A DNA stretch of 49,286 bases from an uncultured Blautia sp. (GTDB lineage: Bacteria > Bacillota > Clostridia > Lachnospirales > Lachnospiraceae), in contig UQHF01000026.1 of the NCBI GenBank assembly GCA_900540785.1, positions 1-49,286 on the forward strand, written 5' to 3'. Below are positions 32,009-39,939 of the stretch, piece by piece; positions within the stretch are counted from its first letter, which is position 1, and each line of letters starts with the position of its first letter. Both the position numbers and the translations under genes were made by a program. The notes under the pieces are model-generated. The model was not told the origin of the DNA, did not search any database, and saw only the letters and a program-made list of their open reading frames with translations.

Positions 32009-32713
32009 ATGCGGTTAGAAGACTTATTAAAAGAAGTGCCGGAGCTTGAAAATTATATCCGATATATGCCAAAAGAGCTTTATAAACGCCATACCATTCG
32101 CGTCTATCCTCCGGGAACGATTATCCATCAGAAAGATTACCCTCTGACCTCTTTTGGAATTATTGTAAAGGGAGAACACAGAGTCATCAATGAATTTGAA
32201 AATGGAAACGTCTATATGATTGAAAAAAATGAGCCCATTGACTTTGTAGGGGAAGTAACGATTCTTGCAGGCATGGAAAAAACCTCTGTCACCATTGAAA
32301 CCCTGACAGAAACAACAGTTATTTATTTTTCCAGAAAAGACTTTGAAGAATGGATCAAAAAAGACATTCATTTTCTCCGGCTGGTATCCCATAAAATCGC
32401 ATATAAGCTTTACCGTTCCTCCTACAACCGGGGTGCGCGCCTTTTTTACCCGCCGCATTTTATCCTTCTGGATTATATTTTAAAGCAGGCAGATTCCATG
32501 AATATTTCTGCCAGAAAAGAAATCCTGATACGAAAAACAAGGCAGGAGCTTTATGAGGAATGCGGCATTACTGTAAAAACCATAAACCGTACCATAAAAA
32601 AACTCCTGGAAGACGGTGTGATCTCTCTCCGGAAAGGAAAAATTTCCATGAATCTGGAGCAGTACCATCTTGCCAGGAAGGTCATTCATCATTATGTAAG
32701 GGGGAATCCATGA
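32009..32713 (+). CDS. Crp/Fnr-family transcription regulator
   Basis: 234 residues. N-terminal cyclic-nucleotide-binding-like beta barrel (about 20-125, with YPPGTIIHQKDYPLTSFGIIVKG and DFVGEVTILAG), a dimerisation helix, and a C-terminal winged helix (about 160-225) with RKTRQELYEECGITVKTINRTIKKL. The cAMP-contacting Arg-Ser motif of CRP is absent, and the N-terminal Cys cluster of FNR is missing, so the signal is unlikely to be cAMP or iron-sulfur. Start ATG with AAAGGAGGAG upstream. Divergent from the DUF3100 operon, which it probably controls. TATACT at 31973-31978 is a candidate -10. Confidence 0.9.
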   Translation: MRLEDLLKEVPELENYIRYMPKELYKRHTIRVYPPGTIIHQKDYPLTSFGIIVKGEHRVINEFENGNVYMIEKNEPIDFVGEVTILAGMEKTSVTIETLTETTVIYFSRKDFEEWIKKDIHFLRLVSHKIAYKLYRSSYNRGARLFYPPHFILLDYILKQADSMNISARKEILIRKTRQELYEECGITVKTINRTIKKLLEDGVISLRKGKISMNLEQYHLARKVIHHYVRGNP

Positions 32714-32720
32714 TTCCCCC
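32700..32720. terminator. Bidirectional hairpin between convergent crp-like and vanZ genes
   Basis: GGGGGAATC (32700-32708) and GATTCCCCC (32712-32720), perfect 9-bp stem, 3-base loop. It contains the stop codon of the regulator gene, and the stop codon of the VanZ gene is the next base. T-tracts are weak on both sides, so efficiency is uncertain. Confidence 0.6.
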
Positions 32721-33239
32721 TTATCTTCTGCGTTTCTTCTTTTTTCTCCGTTTTCCTGCCGGATTATGTAAGGTTGACCAGCAGAATGCCTGAACAAGAA
32801 TAATACCGATCAGTGCACCTATACTGTCGATGCCCACATCTTTTACAGAAGGACCTCTTCCTCCTACAAAAGACTGATGATACTCGTCAAGTCCCGCAAA
32901 TCCCACGCATACCATTCCAGCCAGGAGCACCAGCCAGATTCCCCTCACTCTGTACACATAAAGAGGAAAAGAAATGGCGATCGCCAGAACACAGTATTCC
33001 GTCATATGCGCTGCCTTACGCACATAATAATGAATGGAATCCGCCTCTGCCGCCAGCTCATCGTAGCTTTTATTTGTGCCCAGTATCTCGTTCTTTGTCT
33101 CCACGATCTGATAGCTGATCTTATAGGAAAGCTCACCGGACACCTCTCCTGTCTGCGCAGAAAATCCATATATCAGAAGCATCATAAGGATTGCCGGAAG
33201 AAAAGACAGAGGCTTTAATAATGCAATCAAGATTTTCAT
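32721..33239 (-). CDS. VanZ-family membrane protein
   Basis: 172 residues, four hydrophobic helices and a basic Arg/Lys tail (KRRKKKKRRR). VanZ hallmarks: HYVRKAAHMTEYCVLAIAI near 70 and GFAGLDEYHQSFVGGRGPSVKDVGIDSIGALIGI near 115-148 (key residues DE.HQ, GR, D...D..G). VanZ of enterococci raises teicoplanin resistance, but most family members are chromosomal with unknown roles; no other van genes are here. Ends 4 bases before the next gene's region, same strand as the following membrane protein. Confidence 0.92.
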   Translation of the reverse strand: MKILIALLKPLSFLPAILMMLLIYGFSAQTGEVSGELSYKISYQIVETKNEILGTNKSYDELAAEADSIHYYVRKAAHMTEYCVLAIAISFPLYVYRVRGIWLVLLAGMVCVGFAGLDEYHQSFVGGRGPSVKDVGIDSIGALIGIILVQAFCWSTLHNPAGKRRKKKKRRR

Positions 33240-33242
33240 ATA

Positions 33243-33698
33243 TCAAACTTCCTCTTCGGACTCTTCTTCTGCAAGTCTTCCCGCCAGGTTTGCCCTGTCC
33301 TTTATGGACATTTTTCCTGTTGTTTTCTTCCCTTCCTCTGCGTTTACTGTTTCCTTCTCCGGCTCTTCTTTTTCAGGAAGTTCTTCTGTTTTCTCCGCCT
33401 TTTCCGCTTCCTTTAAAGCCGCCGCCTCTGCCTTCTGCTTCTTATCATCTGCCAGAACTCCTCGGATGCCTACATAAAGCATTCCTGCTCCCACAACAAG
33501 AAATATGGCGCCCACGATGAAAAATCCAATGCCTCCGCCGTCTACGCCGTTTATTACATTTTTACAGAGCCGGTATCCCATATACAGGATATAAAGACCG
33601 CCAAGACTCATAAGCATACAGCTTCGAACAGGAATGATCTCCCATAATTTTTTCTTTTCCTGTGTATCTTTTGTTTCTTCTTTCTTATTTTCTTCCAT
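33243..33698 (-). CDS. Small membrane protein with acidic tail, function unknown
   Basis: 151 residues. A charged N-terminus (about 1-22), two hydrophobic helices (about 27-45 and 57-80), then a Glu/Lys-rich, probably helical or disordered tail ending EEESEEEV. I recognise no named family. It lies 3 bases before vanZ on the same strand and 23 bases after the ABC exporter genes, so it may share their transcript. Confidence 0.75.
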   Translation of the reverse strand: MEENKKEETKDTQEKKKLWEIIPVRSCMLMSLGGLYILYMGYRLCKNVINGVDGGGIGFFIVGAIFLVVGAGMLYVGIRGVLADDKKQKAEAAALKEAEKAEKTEELPEKEEPEKETVNAEEGKKTTGKMSIKDRANLAGRLAEEESEEEV

Positions 33699-33721
33699 TT
33701 TTTTCTCCTGTCTTTCTTTAT

Positions 33722-35461
33722 TCAGGACACTGCAAACTGGCTTTCATAAAGATGTGCGTAAAATCCATTCTTCTCAAGCAGTTCCCGGTGTCTGCCCTGT
33801 TCTATTATATTACCATCTTTCATGACAAGAATCAAATCTGCTTCCTGAATAGTGGAAAGGCGGTGCGCTACTATAAAGCTCGTCCTTCCCTCCATAAGCT
33901 CCTCAAACGCTTTCTGGACCTTCACTTCTGTGCGGGTATCAATAGAGGAGGTTGCCTCATCAAGGATCAGAACAGACGGGCGCATCAGCATAACTCTTGC
34001 AATACAGAGAAGCTGCTTCTGTCCCTGAGAAATATTCCCCCCGCCTTCTGAGATCACAGTATCATATCCCTTTGGCATACGTCTTATAAAACTGTGTGCG
34101 TGTGCTTTTTTTGCAGCCTCCATGACCTCCTCCAGGGAAGCATCCGGCTTGCCGTATGCGATATTCTCCCGTATTGTTCCGGCTTTCAGCCAGGTATCCT
34201 GGAGAACCATACCAAAGTTTTTTCGAAGACTGTCCCTTGTAATCTTTAGCGCAGGCGTTCCGTCCACTGTGATCTGCCCCTTCTGCGGGTCATAAAAACG
34301 CATCAGAAGATTGATGATCGTTGTTTTTCCACAGCCGGTCGGTCCTACGATGGCAATTCTCTGTCCCGGTTTTACATGAATATTAATGTCCTGAAGAAGC
34401 GAAACCTCCGGCTGATAGGAAAAGGAAAGATCTTTAAGATTTACCTCTCCCTCTGCACGTTCCATTATAACAGCATCTTTCTCATCCGGCTTTTCTGCCG
34501 GGGTATCAATAAACTCAAAAATACGGTTTGCACAGGCAAGGGCATTTTCAAGCTCCGCCACAACTCCTGAAATCTCATTAAACGGCTTTGTATACTGATT
34601 TGCATAATTTAAAAAGCTAGTAAGCTGTCCCACTGTCATTCTCCCGGAAAGAACAGTAAAGGCTCCCATGATCCCAACGCCTGTATATACAAGTCCGTTT
34701 ACAAAACGCGTGGAAGGATTTGTAATGGAGGAAAAGAATAACGCCTTGATCCCGCACACACGAAGTTCTTCGTTTACTTTTCCAAACCGTTCCTCTGCTC
34801 TCTCTTCATAATGAAACGCCTGTACAAGCTTCTGGTTTCCCACCAGCTCCTCCACAAGAGACGTCATCTCCGCCCTCTTTTCCGACTGCTCCTTAAACAT
34901 GCGGAAGGTTCTCCCTGCAATAAAGCTTGCCACAAAAAGAGAAACCGGCGTCAGTACAATAACAAGAAGTGAAATTTTCACACTGATGGAAAGCATAAAG
35001 CCGATGGTTCCAAGTATTGTCACCACACCAGTAAAAAGCTGGGTAAAGCCCATCAAAAGTCCGTCTGAAAACTGACTGACATCCGCCACAATTCTGCTCA
35101 AAATATCTCCCGGCTGGCTGGCGTCCATATAAGATACCGGCACTTCCTGAAGATGGGAAAATGCGCGGCTTCTTATGTCCTGCACAACGCGGTATGTGAC
35201 CTGGTTTGTAAGAAGATTCATAAGCCACTGCGAAACAGCAGTTCCCAGAATGACAACACCAAGCTGCAGAAGGATTTTAAAAAGCTGTTCGCTCCATACT
35301 TCTCCCGGCCCTACAATATAATCAACACCCCGTCCGATTAAGATGGGCGTATATAAGGTAAACGCAACGGTGATCATCGCCAGGATCAGCATTTCTGTAA
35401 TTTTAAACCCATAGGGACGAATATATTCCAAAACACGCTTTATGGTTTTTCTGTGCTTCAT
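33722..35461 (-). CDS. Heterodimeric ABC exporter subunit, canonical ATP site half
   Basis: Fused transmembrane (about 1-310) and nucleotide-binding domain, 579 residues. Walker A GPTGCGKTT, signature NISQGQKQ (not the usual LSGGQ), Walker B VLILDEATSSID with the catalytic Glu, and H-loop IVAHRLST are seen. Its ATG overlaps the upstream ABC gene by 4 bases. In heterodimers such as TM287/288 or LmrCD, the subunit with intact Walker B and altered signature pairs with one showing the reverse, exactly the case here. Substrate (drug, lipid or peptide) unknown. Confidence 0.94.
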   Translation of the reverse strand: MKHRKTIKRVLEYIRPYGFKITEMLILAMITVAFTLYTPILIGRGVDYIVGPGEVWSEQLFKILLQLGVVILGTAVSQWLMNLLTNQVTYRVVQDIRSRAFSHLQEVPVSYMDASQPGDILSRIVADVSQFSDGLLMGFTQLFTGVVTILGTIGFMLSISVKISLLVIVLTPVSLFVASFIAGRTFRMFKEQSEKRAEMTSLVEELVGNQKLVQAFHYEERAEERFGKVNEELRVCGIKALFFSSITNPSTRFVNGLVYTGVGIMGAFTVLSGRMTVGQLTSFLNYANQYTKPFNEISGVVAELENALACANRIFEFIDTPAEKPDEKDAVIMERAEGEVNLKDLSFSYQPEVSLLQDINIHVKPGQRIAIVGPTGCGKTTIINLLMRFYDPQKGQITVDGTPALKITRDSLRKNFGMVLQDTWLKAGTIRENIAYGKPDASLEEVMEAAKKAHAHSFIRRMPKGYDTVISEGGGNISQGQKQLLCIARVMLMRPSVLILDEATSSIDTRTEVKVQKAFEELMEGRTSFIVAHRLSTIQEADLILVMKDGNIIEQGRHRELLEKNGFYAHLYESQFAVS

Positions 35462-37194
35462 TTACCTTCCACCTCCTCTTCTGATAACTGGGAAAGACAG
35501 ATTTCTCTGTATACCTGACAGCTTTTAAAAAGCTGCTCATGGGTTCCCACACCAGCAAGCTCTCCGTCGTCCAGAACAAGAATCTTATCTGCCTGACGGA
35601 CAGAGGATGCTCTCTGAGAAACAAGGAAAACAGTCATTTCCCCCGTTTCTTTTTTAATTGCTCTTCGAAGAGCCGCATCTGTTGCAAAATCAAGAGCAGA
35701 CGCGCTGTCATCGAGAATCAGGATTTCCGGATTTCCCACAAGGGCTCTTGCAATGGTAAGACGCTGCCTCTGTCCTCCGGAAAGATTCGTTCCGCCCTGA
35801 CTTATCATGGTGTTTAAGCCTTCCGGCTTTTTCCTTACAAATTCCTCTGCCTGGGCAACAGAAAGCGCATGGAAAATTTCTTTTTCTGAAGCGTCCTCTT
35901 TTCCCCATCTCATATTTTCCTGGATGGTCCCTTTAAACAAGACTGCCTGCTGGGGAACCATTCCCACTTTTCTTCGAAGCTGTGAAAACGGATAATTCTT
36001 TACCGGATTTCCATTTACCCGCACCTCTCCTTCCTGCACATCATAAAATCGCCCGATGAGATTCACGAGTGTAGATTTTCCGCAGCCGGTTCCTCCTATA
36101 ATACCAACTGTCTCTCCCGGCATCACCTGAAAACTGATGTGGGAAAGAGAAGGCGCTTTTGCATCCTCATAAGTGAACGTCACATCTGAAAACTCCACAG
36201 CAGGCGCTCCTGCTTCTGATGCCTGCTCTTTTGTACCCTCATCTGTCAGTCCCGGCAATGTATCAAATACTTCATTGATCCTTCCTGCGGAAGCCAGCGC
36301 CTTTGTCACTGCCACAATGAGATTGGCAAGAGCAACAAGGGCAATGAGAATCTGTGACATATAATTTACAAGCGCCACCACGTCACCCTGAGTCAGATTT
36401 CCGCTGTTGACTTCTCTTCCTCCCAGCCACAAAATCCCCATAACTGCAAAGTTCATGATCACACAGGTCGCCGGATTTAAAAGAGCGGAAATTTTTCCTG
36501 CTGCAATCTGAATTTTTGTATACTCGTTATTTGTCTCCGAAAAAGCCGCCGTCTCTTCTTTTTGTCTTCCGAAGGCCCGAACAACACGGACACCTACGTG
36601 ATTTTCTCTTGTAAGAAGAGAAATTTTATCAAGAGATGACTGTACCCTCTTATAAATCGGCACCGTCCATTTCATAATGGCGTAAAGCACAACAGAAATC
36701 AGAGGAACTGCCACAACAAAAATTACGGCTACCTTCACATTGATGGTAAACGCCATCACTACCGCTCCTGCCACAATAAAAGGAGAACGGAGAAACAGAC
36801 GGAGCACAAGATTCACCCCTGCCTGCGCCTGGTTAATATCGCTTGTGATCCTTGTGATCAGAGTAGGCGTTCCCAGTCTGTCAAGCTCTTTATAAGAAAG
36901 CTTCCCTATATGGGAAAACATATCACGCCGAAGCCCTGTGCTGAAACCCATTGCCGCTCTGGCCGAAAAATACTGGGCAGTGAGAGAACACACAAGTCCA
37001 ATCAGTCCAAGGGCAACCATTAAAATACAGGCGCGCCATATGTACGCAGTATCTCTGTTTTTAATTCCCACATCTACAATTCCCGCTACTACAAGAGGCA
37101 CGATCAGCTCAAATGTCGCCTCCAGCATTTTAAAAAGCGGCGCAAGAATCGTCTCTTTTTCATATCCCTTCAGATATTTTAACAATCGTTTCAT
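35458..37194 (-). CDS. Heterodimeric ABC exporter subunit, degenerate ATP site half
   Basis: 578 residues, transmembrane domain plus nucleotide-binding domain. Walker A GGTGCGKST and signature NLSGGQRQRL are canonical, but Walker B reads ILILDDSASALD (catalytic Glu replaced by Asp) and the H-loop reads LVSQRASS (His replaced by Gln). These losses mark the non-hydrolysing site of a heterodimer with the next gene. Its start lies 8 bases after the small lipoprotein gene, whose final GGGAGA would serve as ribosome binding site. Confidence 0.94.
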   Translation of the reverse strand: MKRLLKYLKGYEKETILAPLFKMLEATFELIVPLVVAGIVDVGIKNRDTAYIWRACILMVALGLIGLVCSLTAQYFSARAAMGFSTGLRRDMFSHIGKLSYKELDRLGTPTLITRITSDINQAQAGVNLVLRLFLRSPFIVAGAVVMAFTINVKVAVIFVVAVPLISVVLYAIMKWTVPIYKRVQSSLDKISLLTRENHVGVRVVRAFGRQKEETAAFSETNNEYTKIQIAAGKISALLNPATCVIMNFAVMGILWLGGREVNSGNLTQGDVVALVNYMSQILIALVALANLIVAVTKALASAGRINEVFDTLPGLTDEGTKEQASEAGAPAVEFSDVTFTYEDAKAPSLSHISFQVMPGETVGIIGGTGCGKSTLVNLIGRFYDVQEGEVRVNGNPVKNYPFSQLRRKVGMVPQQAVLFKGTIQENMRWGKEDASEKEIFHALSVAQAEEFVRKKPEGLNTMISQGGTNLSGGQRQRLTIARALVGNPEILILDDSASALDFATDAALRRAIKKETGEMTVFLVSQRASSVRQADKILVLDDGELAGVGTHEQLFKSCQVYREICLSQLSEEEVEGK

Positions 37195-37202
37195 AAATCT
37201 TT

Positions 37203-37373
37203 CTATCTCCCAAATTTGTATCTTTCATGAAAAGGAAGCCCAAAACCTTCCTCCTGGGCTTCCACTCTTACCAGTTCTCCTCTCTCTGTCTCTGTGTCCT
37301 CTTTCCCTTTGCAGCTTACAAGAAACGCCACACAAAGAAGAATAAGAAAAAGAATCCAGCCTTTTTTCTGCAT
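37203..37373 (-). CDS. Small lipoprotein upstream of the ABC exporter
   Basis: A 56-codon frame starting MQKKGWILFLILLCVAFLVSC: basic n-region, hydrophobic core and a lipobox (FLVSC, Cys21) followed by a polar mature part of about 36 residues. AAAGGAG lies 9 bases upstream of the ATG. It ends 8 bases before the first ABC gene and presumably shares its transcript. No family recognised. An internal 9-bp inverted repeat could instead mean that the region is a leader with an attenuator, so coding status is probable but not certain. Confidence 0.6.
   Translation of the reverse strand: MQKKGWILFLILLCVAFLVSCKGKEDTETERGELVRVEAQEEGFGLPFHERYKFGR
37226..37263 (-). terminator. Hairpin inside the small lipoprotein gene, attenuator-like
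   Basis: GGAAGCCCA (minus strand, 37255-37263) pairs with TGGGCTTCC (37234-37242) over a 12-base loop, followed by TTTTC. It lies near the 3' end of the lipoprotein frame and about 40 bases before the ABC start, where partial termination would set exporter expression. Confidence 0.4.
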
Positions 37374-37466
37374 AAGCGCTGCTCCTTTCCAGATTTTATA
37401 AATGATACGAAAATCAAAAGACGCCTGTCATTTACTATATATATCCGAAAAAGAGCGATTTTAAAC

Positions 37467-38396
37467 TCAGAAACCTTTTTTTCGCATATATCCCACAAGA
37501 TCGCGGTAAACCTTCTGCCTGTCCTTTTCGTTTAAAATCTCATGGCGCATTCCGGGATAAAGCTTTCCTTTTACGTCTTTATATCCCGCACGCCTCATAT
37601 CCCACACTGCTTTTGAAAACTTTCTCACATTGCCAAGGCAGGGATCGTCCGAGCCGCTCACAAATAAAACGGGCATTTCCGGAGACGTACAATGCCATCT
37701 CTTCACATCATACGCTTTTTTCATCAACTGAAATAAGGTAAGGTATCCATCGTCTGTGAAAGTAAATCCGCAAAGCTCTGACTCTTCATATGCTTTTGCA
37801 GTCTCGGGATTTGCACAGATCCACGCCCTGCATTTTTTATCCCCGGCAAAACGCGCCGCAAAGCTTCCAAATGAAAGCGCTTCCAGTACGCGGCTTTTGT
37901 GCCTTGCCCCAAATAACAGCTTCTCAAAACGGGCAATCAGTTCTCCAAGAGGTCTTGCCGGATTTTTGCTTGGAGAACCGCACACGATCAGCATATCCAT
38001 GTAATTATCGTGTTCCGAAGCAAAAGCGCGCACTGCCAGAGAACCCATGCTGTGTCCAAAAAGGATCAGAGGAAGTCCCGGAAACTCTTCTCTTAATTTT
38101 CGGTTCACTGTTTCTATATCCTGAAGGAGAGCCTCTGCTCCACCTCCGTACATATAGCCCAGGTCACGTCTGCTTTTCACACTTCTCCCGTGACCTCTGT
38201 GATCGTGAATCACTGCCGCATATCCGTGGTCTGCCAGATATTCCATAAAAGGCAGGTATCGTTCCTTATTCTCCGCCATTCCATGTACAAGCTGCACCAC
38301 TCCTCTGTACGGCTTTTCCCGGGGAAGAACTCCAAGAACAGAGATCAAAAGCCCGTCATGTTCCGAAGCAAAACTTCCTTCGTATTTTCGATTCAT
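37467..38396 (-). CDS. Alpha/beta hydrolase (monoacylglycerol lipase-like)
   Basis: 309 residues from the ATG giving MNRKYEGSF (AGGAAG upstream; the 40-codon extension to 38516 would run through the promoter). Serine hydrolase fold: oxyanion region VQLVHGMAENKERY near 40, HDHRGHGRS near 72, nucleophile elbow FGHSMGS near 112, acid Asp in VSGSDDPC near 250 and the His in PGMRHEIL near 285. Cytoplasmic, no signal peptide. Pattern is that of lysophospholipase or monoglyceride lipase. It has its own near-consensus promoter, shared in part with the divergent DUF5067 gene. Confidence 0.9.
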   Translation of the reverse strand: MNRKYEGSFASEHDGLLISVLGVLPREKPYRGVVQLVHGMAENKERYLPFMEYLADHGYAAVIHDHRGHGRSVKSRRDLGYMYGGGAEALLQDIETVNRKLREEFPGLPLILFGHSMGSLAVRAFASEHDNYMDMLIVCGSPSKNPARPLGELIARFEKLLFGARHKSRVLEALSFGSFAARFAGDKKCRAWICANPETAKAYEESELCGFTFTDDGYLTLFQLMKKAYDVKRWHCTSPEMPVLFVSGSDDPCLGNVRKFSKAVWDMRRAGYKDVKGKLYPGMRHEILNEKDRQKVYRDLVGYMRKKGF

Positions 38397-38427
38397 ATCT
38401 TCACTTCCTGTCTTTTTATTTGAATCT

Positions 38428-38456
38428 ATTATAGGGGCAGTTATTCCCATTGTCAA
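38428..38456 (-). promoter_or_regulatory. Consensus sigma-A promoter of the alpha/beta hydrolase gene
   Basis: Minus strand TTGACA (38451-38456), 17-base spacer, TATAAT (38428-38433): a perfect consensus. The -35 box is the same DNA as the -35 of the opposing promoter. Confidence 0.85.
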
Positions 38457-38478
38457 TGAGATAGACTTCTGATATACT
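38450..38478 (+). promoter_or_regulatory. Promoter of the DUF5067 gene
   Basis: TTGTCA (38450-38455), 17-base spacer, TATACT (38473-38478). Overlaps the opposing promoter's -35 by five of six bases. Confidence 0.75.
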
Positions 38479-38493
38479 GATAGAGTTAAAAGA

Positions 38494-38518
38494 TGATGTT
38501 GTTCCCAAAATAACATCA
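38494..38518 (+). promoter_or_regulatory. Leader hairpin before the DUF5067 gene
   Basis: TGATGTTGTT and AATAACATCA form a 10-bp RNA stem with one G-U pair and a CCCAA loop, about 10 bases after the predicted transcription start and 30 before the coding start. May stabilise the mRNA 5' end; no terminator T-run follows. Confidence 0.5.
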
Positions 38519-38550
38519 GAATATAACTATTATTTTTTTAAGGAGGATAT

Positions 38551-39633
38551 ATGAACACGGAAAATACAGAAAATATAAAAAACACAGGAAAAAAGAAGAA
38601 AACGAAGCTTCGTCTTCTGCTCATTCTTCTCATTCTTATTCTCGGAGCCGGAGGCGGCTTTGCATACTACTATTTCTCAGAGCGCTCTCATGCAGAGAAA
38701 TCCGTAGAACAATTCCTTTCCGGCGTACAGAAAATGGACTTTTCTCTTATGGAAAAACATCTGCAGAGCCAGGATCTTTCCGCACTTGATGCAGTGGACC
38801 TTCGCAATGCAGTCTATATGGATTTTTTCCAGGCTCTGAACCAGCAGATGAGCTTTGAAATTTCTGAGAACAAATTTAATCTTTCCGGACAGACAGCAAA
38901 GGTAACTGCCCACATTAAATATGTAGACGGCTCAGAAATTTATCAGGAAGCGATCAGCGAATTTCTGCGTCAGATGGTATCCTCTGCTTTTTCTGAGGAA
39001 TCCATGACTTCTGACCAGGCACACGAAAAACTTGCTTCTATTATGAAGGAAAAAGCAGCCGGCGCAAAATACAAATTTGCAGAAACAGATATTACTTACC
39101 CGGTGATCAAAGCAGGAAGCGAATGGAAAATTACTTCTCTTGATGACCAGACTGTAAAAGTAATGTCAGCCAATTTCCAGAGTGTTGCAAAAGAACTGGA
39201 AAAATCTCTTTCCGAAAGCACACAGGAAAATACCGTAGACGCTGTTCCTGCACCGTCTGATACAGACACCATTGACATGGAAACCGATAAATTTACCATT
39301 CATTATACGCAGCACCGGGTTGGAAAAGATTTTGCCGGAAAACCGTGTCTTCTTGTATATTATGATTATACAAACAACGGCTCCGCCTCTTCCAGCGCAA
39401 TGGTGGACGTAAATATTCAGGCTTACCAGAATGGAAAAGTCTGTGACGCCTCCATTCCTGAAGCAAACGATGCCGCAGTTGATAATTTCATGAAGGAAAT
39501 CGAACCTGGAAAAACCGTGAATGTATGTCAGGTATTCAGTCTTTCCGATGAGAGCGACGTTACCTTAAAAGCAAGTGAAACCTTCACTTTCAGCGATGGA
39601 AAAACAGCTTCTCAGATTTTAAAAATCAAATGA
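38551..39633 (+). CDS. Membrane-anchored DUF5067-type protein
   Basis: 360 residues. A short polar Lys-rich N-terminus, one transmembrane helix (about 21-43, LRLLLILLILILGAGGG), then an extracytoplasmic part: a helical/beta domain (about 47-215, with AEKSVEQFLSGVQKMDF) resembling DUF5105-like lipoprotein domains, an acidic linker, and a C-terminal immunoglobulin-like domain (about 245-360; FTIHYTQHRVGKDFAGKPCLLVYYDYTN region) of the DUF5067/DUF4352 type. Start ATG, AAGGAGG 7 bases upstream. A cell-surface role is likely; the specific function is unknown. Confidence 0.82.
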   Translation: MNTENTENIKNTGKKKKTKLRLLLILLILILGAGGGFAYYYFSERSHAEKSVEQFLSGVQKMDFSLMEKHLQSQDLSALDAVDLRNAVYMDFFQALNQQMSFEISENKFNLSGQTAKVTAHIKYVDGSEIYQEAISEFLRQMVSSAFSEESMTSDQAHEKLASIMKEKAAGAKYKFAETDITYPVIKAGSEWKITSLDDQTVKVMSANFQSVAKELEKSLSESTQENTVDAVPAPSDTDTIDMETDKFTIHYTQHRVGKDFAGKPCLLVYYDYTNNGSASSSAMVDVNIQAYQNGKVCDASIPEANDAAVDNFMKEIEPGKTVNVCQVFSLSDESDVTLKASETFTFSDGKTASQILKIK

Positions 39634-39641
39634 TCTTTATG

Positions 39642-39672
39642 CAGCCTCCGTCAAAAACGGAGGCTGTGTTTG
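39642..39672 (+). terminator. Terminator after the DUF5067 gene
   Basis: CAGCCTCCGT (39642-39651) pairs perfectly with ACGGAGGCTG (39657-39666) over a 5-base loop, followed by TGTTTGT. Located 8 bases after the stop codon. Confidence 0.85.
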
Positions 39673-39723
39673 TATAGTTTTCTTTTTTCAGGAAATACTA
39701 TTCCTCAGAAAGGAGAATGACTT

Positions 39724-39939
39724 ATGGGAAATAAATTTTTACAGTATTTTGCCCTCACTGTGACAATCATCGGCGCTGTCAACTGGGGACTGATCGGTTT
39801 TTTCAACTTCAACCTTGTAGCCATGATCTTCGGAAGCATGAGCTGGATTTCCAGAATTATTTACGGACTTGTAGGATTATGCGGTCTTTATCTTCTCACC
39901 TTCTATGGTCTTGTAAATGACGAAAGGCAGGAAATCTGA
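39724..39939 (+). CDS. DUF378-family small membrane protein
   Basis: 71 residues with two transmembrane helices. The family pattern is clear: NWGLIGFFNFNLVAMIFG near 21-38 and a second helix IIYGLVGLCGLYLL. Start ATG with AAAGGAG 8 bases upstream. Function of DUF378 is not established. Its TGA overlaps the ATG of the next small gene by one base (TGATG), so the two are translationally coupled. Confidence 0.92.
   Translation: MGNKFLQYFALTVTIIGAVNWGLIGFFNFNLVAMIFGSMSWISRIIYGLVGLCGLYLLTFYGLVNDERQEI

Noticed and set aside
32721..33239. VanZ as evidence of a glycopeptide resistance cluster
   Set aside because: No vanHAX-type ligase, dehydrogenase or dipeptidase is present; chromosomal VanZ relatives are common.
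38397..38516. 40-codon N-terminal extension of the alpha/beta hydrolase
   Set aside because: It runs through the consensus promoter of the gene; the ATG at 38396 has a ribosome binding site and fits the family.
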